Assembly: GCF_022829725.1 (NCBI RefSeq)
Contig: NZ_JAKSYG010000030.1
Span: 42,004-106,003, forward strand
DNA: 64,000 bases
Source: Methylobacterium sp. E-005
Lineage (GTDB): Bacteria; Pseudomonadota; Alphaproteobacteria; Rhizobiales; Beijerinckiaceae
Direction: 5' to 3'
Positions 8,822 to 17,343 of this stretch are shown here, one piece after another. Made by a program: the position numbers and the translations under genes. Position 1 is the stretch's first letter; each line of letters opens with the position of its first letter. The notes beneath the pieces were generated by a model. The model had not been told where the DNA came from. It saw only the letters and a list, made by a program, of their open reading frames with translations, and searched no databases.

Positions 8822-9541
8822 ATGCCCGGCCATATCGTTACCTCCTACGACACCGATCTCGAAAATCTCCGCCGCTCGATTTCAGAGATGGGCGGCGTGG
8901 CAGAGAAGATGACCACGGAGGCGACCGACGCCCTGGTGCGCCGTGACGATGGGCTCGCCCAGGCGGTGATCCTCGCCGACAAGCGCCTCGACGCCCTTCA
9001 GCGGGACATCGAGGAGCGTTCCGTTCTGCTGATCGCCCGGCGTCAGCCCCTGGCGATCGACCTGCGCGAGACCATCTCGGCGATCCGCGTCTCCGGCGAT
9101 CTGGAGCGGATCGGCGACCTCGCCAAGAACGTGGCCAAGCGCGTGGTCGCGATCTCCGATCAGGCCCCGGCCCAGAAGATCGTGCTGGGCGTGCGCCACA
9201 TGAGCGACCTCGCTGAGGGCCAGTTGAAGGACGTGCTCGACGCCTACGCGAGCCGCGACATCCAGGCTGCCCACGACGTCTGGGAGCGCGACGGCGAGAT
9301 CGACGCATTGTACAACTCCCTGTTCCGCGAACTCCTGACCTACATGATGGAGGATCCGCGCAACATTTCGTTCTGCACGCACCTTCTGTTCTGCGCCAAG
9401 AACGTGGAGCGCATCGGCGATCATACGACGAACATTGCCGAGACGATCCATTACCTCGAGACGGGCGAGACCCTCGCGGGCGACCGACCCAAGAACGACG
9501 CGTCGAACTACGCGACGGTGGATGGGGGACAGGCTCCCTAA
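8822..9541 (+). CDS. phoU: Phosphate signalling complex protein PhoU
   Basis: A 239-residue all-helical protein with two PhoU repeats, each ending in the metal-binding pattern (ERIGDLAKNVAKR near residue 98; ERIGDHTTNIAE near 198). It links PstB to the histidine kinase PhoR and keeps the Pho regulon off when phosphate is plentiful. GAAGGA precedes the ATG. It is part of the pst cluster, 115 bases after pstB. Confidence 0.96.
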   Translation: MPGHIVTSYDTDLENLRRSISEMGGVAEKMTTEATDALVRRDDGLAQAVILADKRLDALQRDIEERSVLLIARRQPLAIDLRETISAIRVSGDLERIGDLAKNVAKRVVAISDQAPAQKIVLGVRHMSDLAEGQLKDVLDAYASRDIQAAHDVWERDGEIDALYNSLFRELLTYMMEDPRNISFCTHLLFCAKNVERIGDHTTNIAETIHYLETGETLAGDRPKNDASNYATVDGGQAP

Positions 9542-9550
9542 CGCCTCATC

Positions 9551-9575
9551 CCGGAAGGCGGAAGCCGCCTTCCGG
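9551..9575 (+). terminator. Hairpin between phoU and phoB
   Basis: An 11-bp perfect stem: CCGGAAGGCGG (9551-9561) with CCGCCTTCCGG (9565-9575), loop AAG, ten bases after the phoU stop. No U-run follows. It may reduce but need not stop read-through into phoB. Confidence 0.55.
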
Positions 9576-9664
9576 ATTCCGGTGCGCAGCGCCGAGCGCG
9601 CACCTTGAGACAGGGCGAAGCCCCCGGCACCATGGGGGTCTGCCGCGAGAACAGGTCATCGAAC

Positions 9665-10366
9665 GTGAGCATGCAAGTCCTGATCGTCGAGGACGAGGAG
9701 GCGCTGACCACGCTGCTGCGCTACAATCTGGAGGCCGAAGGCTTCCTGGTGGATTCGGCGGCCCGGGGCGACGATGCGGAACTGCTCCTGGCCGAACGGA
9801 TGCCCGATCTGGTCCTTCTCGACTGGATGCTGCCCGGCCTGTCCGGGATCGAGCTCTGCCGCCGCATCCGAGCCCGTCGTGAAACCGAGCGGCTGCCGGT
9901 GATCATGCTCACCGCCCGGGGCGAAGAGGGCGACCGGGTCCGCGGCCTCGGCACGGGCGCCGACGACTACATCGTCAAGCCGTTCTCGGTGCCGGAACTG
10001 CTCGCCCGGATCCGCGCGCTGCTGCGCCGGGCCAAGCCCGCCCACGTCTCGGATCGTCTGGCCGCGGGCGACCTCGAACTCGACCGCACCGGCCATCGGG
10101 TGCGCCGCGCCGGCGAGGAGCTGCATCTCGGCCCGACCGAGTTCCGGCTGCTCGAATTCCTGATGCTGGCCCCGGGCCGGGTCTTCTCGCGGGAACAGCT
10201 CCTCGACGGGGTCTGGGGCCACGACGTCTACATCGACGAGCGCACCGTCGACGTCCATGTCGGGCGCCTGCGCAAGGCGCTGAACGGGCCGCGCCAAGCC
10301 GATCCAATCCGCACCGTCCGCGGCTCCGGCTACGCCTTCGACGAAACCTTTTCCTTGGAAGCCTGA
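9665..10366 (+). CDS. phoB: Phosphate regulon response regulator PhoB
   Basis: A two-domain OmpR-family regulator. The receiver domain (about residues 1-120) has the acidic pocket VEDEE and the phospho-acceptor D in LLDWMLPG (residue 53 from the GTG, 51 from the ATG six bases later), plus T in MLTARGE and K in IVKPFS. The C-terminal winged helix ends with ERTVDVHVGRLRKAL and the hairpin IRTVRGSGYAF. The start could be GTG 9665 or ATG 9671; longer in-frame starts back to 9605 add residues not typical of PhoB. It should bind the Pho box before pstS. Its kinase phoR is not in the window. Confidence 0.94.
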   Translation: MSMQVLIVEDEEALTTLLRYNLEAEGFLVDSAARGDDAELLLAERMPDLVLLDWMLPGLSGIELCRRIRARRETERLPVIMLTARGEEGDRVRGLGTGADDYIVKPFSVPELLARIRALLRRAKPAHVSDRLAAGDLELDRTGHRVRRAGEELHLGPTEFRLLEFLMLAPGRVFSREQLLDGVWGHDVYIDERTVDVHVGRLRKALNGPRQADPIRTVRGSGYAFDETFSLEA

Positions 10367-10383
10367 AGCGCAAAGCACGGTTT

Positions 10384-10520
10384 CAAAAGGTCGAGACCTT
10401 TTGCGGGTCCAGGGCGGAGCCCTGGTGCCGGAAACCATCCGGTGTCGGGGCAAGCCCGATCCCAGGTTCTGGCCCGACAGGGGCTCCGCTCCGACACCCC
10501 GCCAAAGGGTTAAAGCCCAA
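10384..10520. repeat. Intergenic palindrome cluster between phoB and the dsbD-like gene
   Basis: The gap between these convergent genes is repeat material. CAAAAGGTC pairs with GACCTTTTG (10384-10403), CCAGGGC pairs with GCCCTGG (10409-10425), and weaker G/C-rich inverted repeats continue to about 10510. The first block is the inverted copy of the one at 1690-1725. The position suggests a two-way transcription end. Confidence 0.7.
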
Positions 10521-10532
10521 TGGTGAACCCGG

Positions 10533-12689
10533 TCAGCGCGTCGCCGCGGCGCTCCTGCCGGCGGGCGGCACCGAGGCCAGGGCCTGCAGCACCGTTCCCT
10601 CGGTGAGGATCTGCGGCAGCACCTGGGGTTCCCCCGTGCCCGTATAGAGCAGATAGAGCGGCACGCCGCTCCGTCCGTGCTTCTCCAGGAGGCGGGTGAT
10701 CTCGGGGTTCTGGTTGGTCCAGTCACCCTTGAGGTAGGTTATGCCCCGCTCGGCCATGGCGGCGCGCACCGCTTTCGTGGACAACGACGTCGTCTCGTTC
10801 ACCGCGCAGGTGATGCACCACGCCGCCGTCATGTTGACGAAGGCGGGCCTGCGATCGTTGACCAGCGCGTCCAGGCGCGTCTGCGTGAACGGCTCGATGC
10901 CACCAACCTTCGCCTGCGCCGTCGGCCCGGCTCGATCCTGAGGAAGGGTCAGCGTGAGGGCCGCGACGCCGATCAGCGCCAGCGCCGCGCAGACCTGAGC
11001 GATCCGGGCCGCCACGGGTGCTGCGCTGCGCCCACGCTCCCAAGCCCAGGCCGCAAAGCCCACCAGCACGAGGCCGATCAGCGCCGCCAGCAGACCACGC
11101 GGGTCGACCTGTTGCGCCAGGACCCAGACCAGCCAGGCCACGGTGGCGTAGACCGGGAAAGCGAGCCCCTGCTTGAGCGTCTCCATCCAGGCACCCGGCC
11201 GCGGCAGTGCCCGCAGGGCCGGGGGCCAGAGGGTCAGGAGCAGAAACGGCAGGGCAAGGCCGAGCCCGAGACACGCGAAGACGGCCAGCGCCACGCCGGC
11301 GCTCTGCGTCAGGGCGAACCCCACCGCCGAGCCCATGAAGGGCGCCGTGCAGGGGGTCGCCACCAAAGTCGCCAGGACGCCCGTGAAGAACGAGCCGGCC
11401 AGCCCGTCCCGCCGGGCGAGGCGGTCGCCGACAGCCGCGAGCCGGCCGCCGATCGCGACGACGCCGGACAGGCTCAGGCCCATCGCGAAGAGCAGATAGG
11501 CGAGCCCCGCCACGACGAGGGGCGATTGCAGCTGGAACCCCCAGCCGATCGCTGCCCCGCCGCTCTTCAGCGCGATCAGCGCCGTGGCCAGTCCCAGGAA
11601 ACTCGCCAGCACACCGGCCGTGTAGGCGAGGCCGTGCAGGCGCAGGCGGGCCGGGCCCTCGCCGGCATGCCGCACAAGGCTCAGCACCTTGATCGAGAGG
11701 ACGGGGAAGACACAGGGCATCAGGTTGAGGATCAGGCCGCCCAGGAAGGCGAAGACGGCCGCGGTCGTGAGGGTCAGCGCATCGAGGTCGGGGGCGGCCG
11801 ATTCCGTGGCGGTCGCTTCAGCGGGCGCCGGTGGGGGGGCGGCGGCCGGAAGCACGGGCTCGTCGCCATACGCGAAGGCGAGGCGGCGCGTGCCGGACTC
11901 TGTCACCTCATCCAGGGTCAGCACGCCCGGAAGGGTTGCGGGGGCCGCTTCGGCCGGACTGCTCCGCGCGAGGGTGAGATGCAGGCCGGTCCCGTCGACG
12001 GACATCACCTGCGCGGCGGCGTTGTCGATCGCGGTCTCGGCATAGGGAAAGTAGGCGGCATTCCGGACGGCGTCGGGTTTGAGGCCGGTCGCGGCAAAAT
12101 CGAGCTGCAGGGTATCACCCTGGCTCGACAGGCTGAGCGGCCAGAGTGCGGGGGCGGGGAGCGCGGTGCGGGCGCGGGCGAACAGCGCAGCATTGTCCGG
12201 GTCGGGGCGCGGCTCGCCGACCGGCAGGGTGAGGGCGAGGTCGGCGGAGCCCGGCACGCACTCGGTCTCGCAGACGAGATAGGTCAGCTTGGCCTGGATC
12301 TGCACCGGACTCGCCGGATCGAGGCTCGGCGGCGGCGTCACGGGCACGAGGAGGGTGACCTCGCCCTCGTAGCCGTAGTTCATCAGCGTGGCGATTGGGA
12401 TGCGCTCCGGCGCCGGCCAGTGGATGGCCCCAGCGTTGAAGCCAGCGGGCAGCGTCCAGGTCAGCTCGGGCGGCAGCCCCGAATCCCCCGGGTTGCGCCA
12501 GTAGACGTGCCAGCCAGGCTTCACCTGCATCCGCACGGCCAGGGTGAAGGGCTGCGCCCCCGACACCGCCGCGGGCTCGGCCACCAAGCTCGACCGCACG
12601 AGATCCGGTGGCGTGCGCAATCCCTGCGCCACGGCCGCCGACACGCTCGCGGCGAGGATCAAGATCGGGATGACGAGGCGGCGGATCAT
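10533..12689 (-). CDS. Protein-disulfide reductase, DsbD/ScsB type
   Basis: A 718-residue membrane protein that passes electrons from cytoplasmic thioredoxin to the periplasm. The start at 12689 has GAAGGGAC upstream and gives a signal peptide (MIRRLVIPILILAASVSAAVA). Domain order: periplasmic N-terminal domain with the Cys pair in YLVCETECVPG; a central transmembrane domain with the reactive cysteines in LMPCVFPVLS and VATPCTAPFMG; a C-terminal thioredoxin-like domain with WCITC (Cys 625 and 628). The N-terminal domain resembles the ScsB branch more than classical E. coli DsbD. The 224 bases upstream (12690-12913) show nothing else. Confidence 0.9.
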   Translation of the reverse strand: MIRRLVIPILILAASVSAAVAQGLRTPPDLVRSSLVAEPAAVSGAQPFTLAVRMQVKPGWHVYWRNPGDSGLPPELTWTLPAGFNAGAIHWPAPERIPIATLMNYGYEGEVTLLVPVTPPPSLDPASPVQIQAKLTYLVCETECVPGSADLALTLPVGEPRPDPDNAALFARARTALPAPALWPLSLSSQGDTLQLDFAATGLKPDAVRNAAYFPYAETAIDNAAAQVMSVDGTGLHLTLARSSPAEAAPATLPGVLTLDEVTESGTRRLAFAYGDEPVLPAAAPPPAPAEATATESAAPDLDALTLTTAAVFAFLGGLILNLMPCVFPVLSIKVLSLVRHAGEGPARLRLHGLAYTAGVLASFLGLATALIALKSGGAAIGWGFQLQSPLVVAGLAYLLFAMGLSLSGVVAIGGRLAAVGDRLARRDGLAGSFFTGVLATLVATPCTAPFMGSAVGFALTQSAGVALAVFACLGLGLALPFLLLTLWPPALRALPRPGAWMETLKQGLAFPVYATVAWLVWVLAQQVDPRGLLAALIGLVLVGFAAWAWERGRSAAPVAARIAQVCAALALIGVAALTLTLPQDRAGPTAQAKVGGIEPFTQTRLDALVNDRRPAFVNMTAAWCITCAVNETTSLSTKAVRAAMAERGITYLKGDWTNQNPEITRLLEKHGRSGVPLYLLYTGTGEPQVLPQILTEGTVLQALASVPPAGRSAAATR

Positions 12690-12913
12690 GCTGTCCCTTC
12701 GCACGCCGGAGGGCTGCGGTTTCAGGCTCGGCGTTTCGCGTGCGGCACGGGCTTTTCCGTGACCGAGCATTCTGGCGCCAATCAGCGCCCCGTCGCACGC
12801 CGGACCACCGAAGCCGTCCGGGGGTCGAAGAGGATGCCGCCGAACGTGTCGCGCCACCGGGGACCGCGCAAGGGCGCGAGATGCATGCCCGGCGGCTGCG
12901 AACGGATCAGCGC

Positions 12914-14752
12914 TCAGCCTGCCAGCGGCGCCGTTGCCTGCTGAAGCCATGCACGCACCCCATCATCGAGCTCCGGCGATAATACCTCCCGGACCCGGGC
13001 ATGGTAGGCGTCGACCCAGGCGCGCTCGGCTGGGTCGAGCAGATCCGGGCGGATGAGCCGCTGATCGTAGGGCGCGAGCGTCAGCGTCTCGAAGCCGAGC
13101 ATGGGGCGCTCACCATCCGCAAGGTCACGCGGCTCGACGAGGATGAGGTTCTCGATCCGGATGCCGTAGGCGCCGGGCGCATAATAGCCGGGCTCGTTCG
13201 ACAGGATCATGCCGGCCTCCAGCGCCACCGTGCCGGTCTTGGCAATCCGCTGGGGCCCTTCATGAACCGACAGGAAGGCGCCGACGCCGTGGCCGGTGCC
13301 ATGGTCGAAATCGAGCCCCGCCTGCCAGAGCGGTGCCCGGGCGAAGGCGTCGATCTGCGCGCCGGTCGTGCCCTTGGGAAACACCGCCCGGGCGATGGCG
13401 ATATGGCCCTTCAGCACCAGGGTGAACCGGTCGCGCATGGCCGCGCTCGGCTCGCCCACCGCGACCGTGCGGGTGATGTCGGTGGTCCCGTCCGGGTACT
13501 GCGCCCCGGAATCGATCAGGAACAGCTCGCCCGGCTGCACCGTCCGGTCGCTGGCCCGGGTGACCCGGTAGTGGACGATCGCCCCATTCGGGCCGGACCC
13601 CGAGATGGTCGGGAAGGACACGTCGCGCAGGTCGCCGCCGGCATCGCGAAAATCCTCCAGCGCCTCGACCGCGGCGATCTCGGTGAGGCCGCCCTCCGCG
13701 GCGGCCGCGTCCAGCCATGCCAGGAAGCGCACGACGCTCGCCCCGTCGCGGCGGTGGGCGGCGCGGGCACCGGCGATCTCGGCGGCGTTCTTGATCGCCT
13801 TCATGTCGGTGATCGGATCCCTGCCGACATCGACGGTGCCGCCGGCCGCCTCGATCCGCTCCTTGAGGGCGACAGCCCCCGTGGCGGCGTCGAGCCGGAC
13901 CCGCGCCCCGCCGAGCGAGGCCAGCCCATCCTCCAGATCCCCCCGGGGTAGAAGCTCGGCGACGGGGGCAAGGGACGCGCGCAGGTCGGGATCGACAACC
14001 GGCGAGACCAGGAAGAGGCGCGCCGCCCCCTCGCGCGGCAGGATCGCGTAGCCGAGGGCCAGGGGCGTATGCCCGACATCGGCGCCCCGCAGGTTGAAGG
14101 CCCAGGCGAGGTTGTGGGGATCCGAGATCACCAAAGCGTCACAGCCGGCGGTCTTCAGGCTGTCCCGCACGCGGGCAAGCTTGTCCGCGACCGTCTCGCC
14201 CGCCAGAGCGTCCGAATGACGGCCGACCCGGCCGGCGGGGGGCTTCGGCCGTCCGGCCCACACGGCGTCCACGAGGTTCGGCACGGCCCGCAGGGCGCCA
14301 CCCGCTTTCGTGGCGGCCCGTTCCAGTGGCGCGAGCCCGTCCGGCGTGTGCAGCCACGGGTCGAAGCCGAGAACCTGATCGCGCTTCAGGTTGGCGCCGA
14401 TCCAGGCTTCCGGGGTCGATTCGGCGAGCGGGACGATCGTCAGGATGCCGGTATCGACCTGCGCGGGGGCCTGGAGCGTGTAGCGGCCATCGACCACCAG
14501 GACGGCGGAATCGGCCAGGATCACCGCCGTCCCGGCCGAACCCGTGAAGCCGGTGAGCCAGGCCAAGCGCTCCGCGTCGGCGGGCACGTATTCCGACTGG
14601 TGCTCGTCGGCCCGCGGTACGACGAAACCGTCGATACCTGTCTCGCGCAGGGCGGCCCGCAGGGCCTCGATCCGCTCGGGCCCCTTGCGATGGCTCGGAT
14701 CATCGAAGGTCTGGAAACGGTGGCGCGGGCGGGACGGGGGCAGTTCGATCAT
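12914..14752 (-). CDS. pepP: Xaa-Pro aminopeptidase (M24B family)
   Basis: A 612-residue cytoplasmic metallopeptidase of the large three-domain aminopeptidase P type, which removes an N-terminal residue ahead of proline. Two creatinase-like N-terminal domains precede the pita-bread catalytic domain. Metal ligands are visible: D in LIDSGAQYPDGTTDITRT, H in HGTGHGVGAFLSVHEG, E in LSNEPGYY and E in IENLILV. The start chosen gives MIELPPSRPRHRF; the ATG 36 bases further upstream adds a basic tail and lacks support. No strong ribosome binding site is visible. Transcribed towards the dsbD-like gene. Confidence 0.93.
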   Translation of the reverse strand: MIELPPSRPRHRFQTFDDPSHRKGPERIEALRAALRETGIDGFVVPRADEHQSEYVPADAERLAWLTGFTGSAGTAVILADSAVLVVDGRYTLQAPAQVDTGILTIVPLAESTPEAWIGANLKRDQVLGFDPWLHTPDGLAPLERAATKAGGALRAVPNLVDAVWAGRPKPPAGRVGRHSDALAGETVADKLARVRDSLKTAGCDALVISDPHNLAWAFNLRGADVGHTPLALGYAILPREGAARLFLVSPVVDPDLRASLAPVAELLPRGDLEDGLASLGGARVRLDAATGAVALKERIEAAGGTVDVGRDPITDMKAIKNAAEIAGARAAHRRDGASVVRFLAWLDAAAAEGGLTEIAAVEALEDFRDAGGDLRDVSFPTISGSGPNGAIVHYRVTRASDRTVQPGELFLIDSGAQYPDGTTDITRTVAVGEPSAAMRDRFTLVLKGHIAIARAVFPKGTTGAQIDAFARAPLWQAGLDFDHGTGHGVGAFLSVHEGPQRIAKTGTVALEAGMILSNEPGYYAPGAYGIRIENLILVEPRDLADGERPMLGFETLTLAPYDQRLIRPDLLDPAERAWVDAYHARVREVLSPELDDGVRAWLQQATAPLAG

Positions 14753-14962
14753 GCGGGAAGCGTAGAGCGCCCCCCGCCGCCCTGGCAACCGACGTGGCGC
14801 TCAGCGGGGGCCGGGGCGGGACTCGGGGTGCCCGTGCAAGGTGTCGGACGGCGACCGTTATGCAGCGCGCGGTTCAGCAATCGACCCAGGGCATACCTTA
14901 TTCAACATGAAAAAATCGCGAACAATCTTATCAAGCCCCCGGTTTTGGCCTATCAGAGCGCA

Positions 14963-15229
14963 ATGGCACGCCGCGTTTACTACCGGATCAGCGACAGACC
15001 GGATGGCTGCTTCGATGCTGTCGTCACGATCGAACCCGATACCGTGGTCCGGCGCGAGGGGTTTGCCTCGCTGGCGGAGGCGGAGGATTGGATCGAGGGT
15101 CTGCGCGTGCTGATGGCTGCGCTCGGCGCGCCGGTCGCACAGGCGGATGCCGCCGCCGCGCCGGCGGATGTCGAGACCGGCCCGGACAGATCGTATTGGC
15201 TGCGTGATCTGCGCGCGGCGCGATCGTAA
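14963..15229 (+). CDS. Hypothetical protein, 88 residues
   Basis: A short soluble protein starting MARRVYYRISDRPDGCFDAV, with a central pattern of two strands and a helix (FASLAEAEDWIEGLRVLMAAL) and an Ala-rich linker. No family recognised; the first half reads like a small alpha/beta domain common to alphaproteobacterial hypothetical proteins. The upstream 170 bases are AT-richer than their surroundings (around 14900-14940), which fits a promoter. It is convergent with the genes downstream. Confidence 0.6.
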   Translation: MARRVYYRISDRPDGCFDAVVTIEPDTVVRREGFASLAEAEDWIEGLRVLMAALGAPVAQADAAAAPADVETGPDRSYWLRDLRAARS

Positions 15230-15247
15230 CCCCGGGCGCTTTGCGGA

Positions 15248-15436
15248 TCAGCCGTTCGAGAGCGGCGGATTGGGGGCGTGGTCGGCCGGCACACCGTCAT
15301 AACCTTCCAACCACGCGATGCGGGAGGCGGAGTTCGCCGGGTACGGACAGGCATCCTTCGGCCGACCGTGGGCGCGAGCTCGGGCTCCTTCGCGGATCGG
15401 GTCTTGCGGCGTATCGTGGAGCGACGTCGGGCTCAT
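15248..15436 (-). CDS. Ribosome modulation factor (Rmf/CrpP fold)-like small protein
   Basis: A 62-residue protein. The core, GRPKDACPYPANSASRIAWL followed by EGYDG, aligns by eye with E. coli RMF, whose core is GRSKEMCPY...RSQWLGGWREA; the CPY triad, spacing and W are kept. RMF inactivates and dimerises ribosomes in stationary phase. The gene begins 30 bases after the prmA stop on the same strand. A weak sigma-EcfG-like site (TGAAC-N16-CGTT, one mismatch, 15469 down to 15445) overlaps the prmA end; it would put the transcript start almost at the ATG. The N-terminal 20 residues are unlike RMF. Identification is by motif only. Confidence 0.62.
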   Translation of the reverse strand: MSPTSLHDTPQDPIREGARARAHGRPKDACPYPANSASRIAWLEGYDGVPADHAPNPPLSNG

Positions 15437-15466
15437 GCCGGACCAACGCGCCCGCCTCCGCGCGGT

Positions 15467-16447
15467 TCAGCGCACGGGTCGTCGCAGCGGTGCTCTCAAG
15501 GGTCGTTCGGCCGCGCCGCCGCGCATGAGCACGAGGGCGACCCAACCCTCGATCAGACCCCGGCGCACCAGGGCGAAGCCCTGATGGCGGTAGGCGGAGA
15601 GCACGCCGGGCACATCACGCTCGATCAGGCCGGACAGGACCAGCACGCCGCCGGGCGCGACCACCCGAGTCAGGGAAGGCGCGAGGAGCCGCAGCGGCCG
15701 CGCCAGGATGTTGGCGAAGACCAGATCGAAATGGCGTGACCGGGCCGCGAGCCGGTGCCGCACCCCGGGGCCGTGATAGAGCTTGAGATAGGGAGCGAGG
15801 CCGTTCGCCCGGGCGTTTTCCCGGGCCGTGTATACCGCCTCCGCGTCGAGGTCGCCCGCCACGACGGGTTGCCGCAGCGCCTTGGCGGCCGCGAAGGCCA
15901 GGATCCCGGTACCCGTTCCGACATCGAGGACATGGGCCGGGCGGCGCCGCTTCAGCACCTGGACCAACGCCCGCAGGCAGCCCAATGTCGTGCCGTGGTG
16001 ACCGGTCCCGAAGGCGAGCGCCGCCTCGATCTCGATCGGTAGGTCGTTGGGGCGTACCGCGTCCCGGTCGTGCGAGCCGTGCACGAGGAAGCGTCCGGCG
16101 CGAACGGGCTTCAGCCCCTCGAGCGAGGCGCGCACCCAGTCCTTCTGGTCGATCGTGTGGAACTCGGCCGCATCGGCCGCGTCGCCAATCACCGGCCGGA
16201 TCAGGGCGCGGACGTAGTCCTCGTCCGGCGCATCCGCGAAATAGGCTTCGAGCCGCCACGTGCGCCCATCCTCATCCTCGAAGGCCGCCACGGCGGTCTC
16301 GGTGGGATCGAACATCTCGCCCAGCAAATCGGTCATGGCCCGTGCCGAGCGCTCGTCGGTCAGCAGGCGCAGGACGTGGGACGGGCGGTGGGGCGGCAGA
16401 CCTTCCAGCATGGGGTCCGGCTGTAGCGCCGGCGCGCCCGACATCAC
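15467..16447 (-). CDS. prmA: Ribosomal protein L11 methyltransferase
   Basis: A 326-residue SAM-dependent enzyme that methylates lysines and the N-terminus of ribosomal protein L11. The N-terminal substrate-recognition domain (about 20-120) precedes the methyltransferase fold: ALAFGTGHHGTT, motif I LDVGTGTGILAFAAAK, and the NILARPL catalytic-pocket motif. It begins MMSGAPALQ; the second Met or M13 could also serve. The gene may be cotranscribed with the RMF-like gene downstream, a translation-related pair. Confidence 0.94.
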   Translation of the reverse strand: MMSGAPALQPDPMLEGLPPHRPSHVLRLLTDERSARAMTDLLGEMFDPTETAVAAFEDEDGRTWRLEAYFADAPDEDYVRALIRPVIGDAADAAEFHTIDQKDWVRASLEGLKPVRAGRFLVHGSHDRDAVRPNDLPIEIEAALAFGTGHHGTTLGCLRALVQVLKRRRPAHVLDVGTGTGILAFAAAKALRQPVVAGDLDAEAVYTARENARANGLAPYLKLYHGPGVRHRLAARSRHFDLVFANILARPLRLLAPSLTRVVAPGGVLVLSGLIERDVPGVLSAYRHQGFALVRRGLIEGWVALVLMRGGAAERPLRAPLRRPVR

Positions 16448-16698
16448 AGGGGGCAGCAGGTTGCCGGCGCGAAAAAATCGGCGCCGCGCGGGGGAACCAC
16501 CGCCGCGCGCCGACGGTGCCGTCGCGTTTGTTGCCCGGGAGACACAAGCGGCAATACTAATGTCGCGACCAACCTAAATTGGTTTCCCGGATCGATAGAC
16601 ATGCTTAGACAGTCTCGGCTTCCCAAGCTGAACCCTCAACTCGGGCGCGCCATCCACTTGTGGGTCGGCGCGCCAGTTTTGGCAGGCGTGCATCATCG

Positions 16699-16842
16699 AT
16701 GGCTACACCCCTCATCATCAGCGCCGCCCTCGCCTGTGCCACGGCCGGTGCGGCGTGGCTGTGGGGGCTTCTGGTTGCAACCGGCATGACTCAATTGCCG
16801 GAGGCGGGATCGACGGACCGGCGCGACCTCCGCACGTGGTGA
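16699..16842 (+). CDS. Possible small membrane protein, 47 residues
   Basis: A short frame, MATPLIISAALACATAGAAW, then LWGLLVATGMTQLPEAG. It has a single hydrophobic segment of about 30 residues followed by a polar tail. The ribosome binding site is weak (GGCAGGCG, about 10 bases upstream). No family recognised. The region from 16448 to 16698 upstream shows no other gene; a near match to a sigma-EcfG site (GGAAC at 16493, but CGGT rather than CGTT) is too weak to claim. Confidence 0.35.
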   Translation: MATPLIISAALACATAGAAWLWGLLVATGMTQLPEAGSTDRRDLRTW

Positions 16843-16927
16843 CCCACCGTTCGCGAATCGCAGATGCGGCCGCCCGGCAATGCGGCATCGTGCACGCGCG
16901 TTAACCACAGGCATCGGCAACACGGCG

Positions 16928-16952
16928 GGAACCCGCTCCGGAGAGCGACGTT
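16928..16952 (+). promoter_or_regulatory. Sigma-EcfG (general stress) promoter
   Basis: GGAAC at 16928-16932, 16 bases, then CGTT at 16949-16952: an exact match to the alphaproteobacterial EcfG consensus. The predicted transcript would start near 16959 and run into the small frame at 16977-17210 and then modA. Confidence 0.65.
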
Positions 16953-16976
16953 TTTGGCCGGCCTTCGACGTGAATC

Positions 16977-17210
16977 GTGTTTCAGCAGGGTGCGTACCGC
17001 GTGACCAAGTCCAGACGTGCCGGCCCCCGCGGGCCCGTAGTCGTCCCTGTGGTCGTCAACGAGACGGCGCCGTCGGCACGACCGCGTGAGCGCCTCTTCG
17101 GCGGCCCGACGCCGGATGGGCCGCTGCCGGGTCACCTCCTTGTCCTCCTCAGTCGCCTGCATCGCGCAGAGAACACGCCGAAGGAGCCACGCGACATCGC
17201 CCATAGCTGA
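16977..17210 (+). CDS. Possible small protein, stress promoter upstream
   Basis: A 77-residue frame with GTG starts at 16977 (MFQQGAYRVTK) or 17001 (MTKSRRAG). It is basic at the N-terminus, then reads VVVPVVVNETAPSARPRERL. No family recognised. Support is positional: it begins about 20 bases after the predicted start of a sigma-EcfG transcript. An alternative is that the promoter serves an untranslated RNA or modA. Everything else between 16843 and 17343 appears empty except the operator before modA. Confidence 0.35.
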   Translation: MFQQGAYRVTKSRRAGPRGPVVVPVVVNETAPSARPRERLFGGPTPDGPLPGHLLVLLSRLHRAENTPKEPRDIAHS

Positions 17211-17293
17211 CGGCAGAGGCCGCAGCGCGCGGTCGAATCCCGGAGGCCGGCGCGCCGGATCTTGGCCGGCCACGCGCCGGCCTCTATGCTCCC

Positions 17294-17317
17294 CGTCATA
17301 CCCGACCGGATATAACG
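17294..17317 (+). promoter_or_regulatory. ModE-like molybdate operator before modA
   Basis: An inverted repeat, CGTCAT at 17294-17299 and ATAACG at 17312-17317, separated by 12 bases with one mismatch between arms. This matches the CGTTAT-N12-ATAACG form of ModE sites. It ends 26 bases before the modA start, where a repressor would block transcription. No modE gene lies in the window. Confidence 0.5.
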
Positions 17318-17343
17318 GTCCGCAACAAAGGGGATCCTCAGCC

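Noticed and set aside
12690..12950. Longer N-terminus for the dsbD-like protein
   Set aside because: The extra 87 residues are low-complexity and would precede an obvious signal peptide; the start at 12689 has a ribosome binding site.
16493..16520. Fifth sigma-EcfG promoter (GGAAC at 16493)
   Set aside because: The -10 reads CGGT, not CGTT, and it is about 200 bases from the nearest weak frame.
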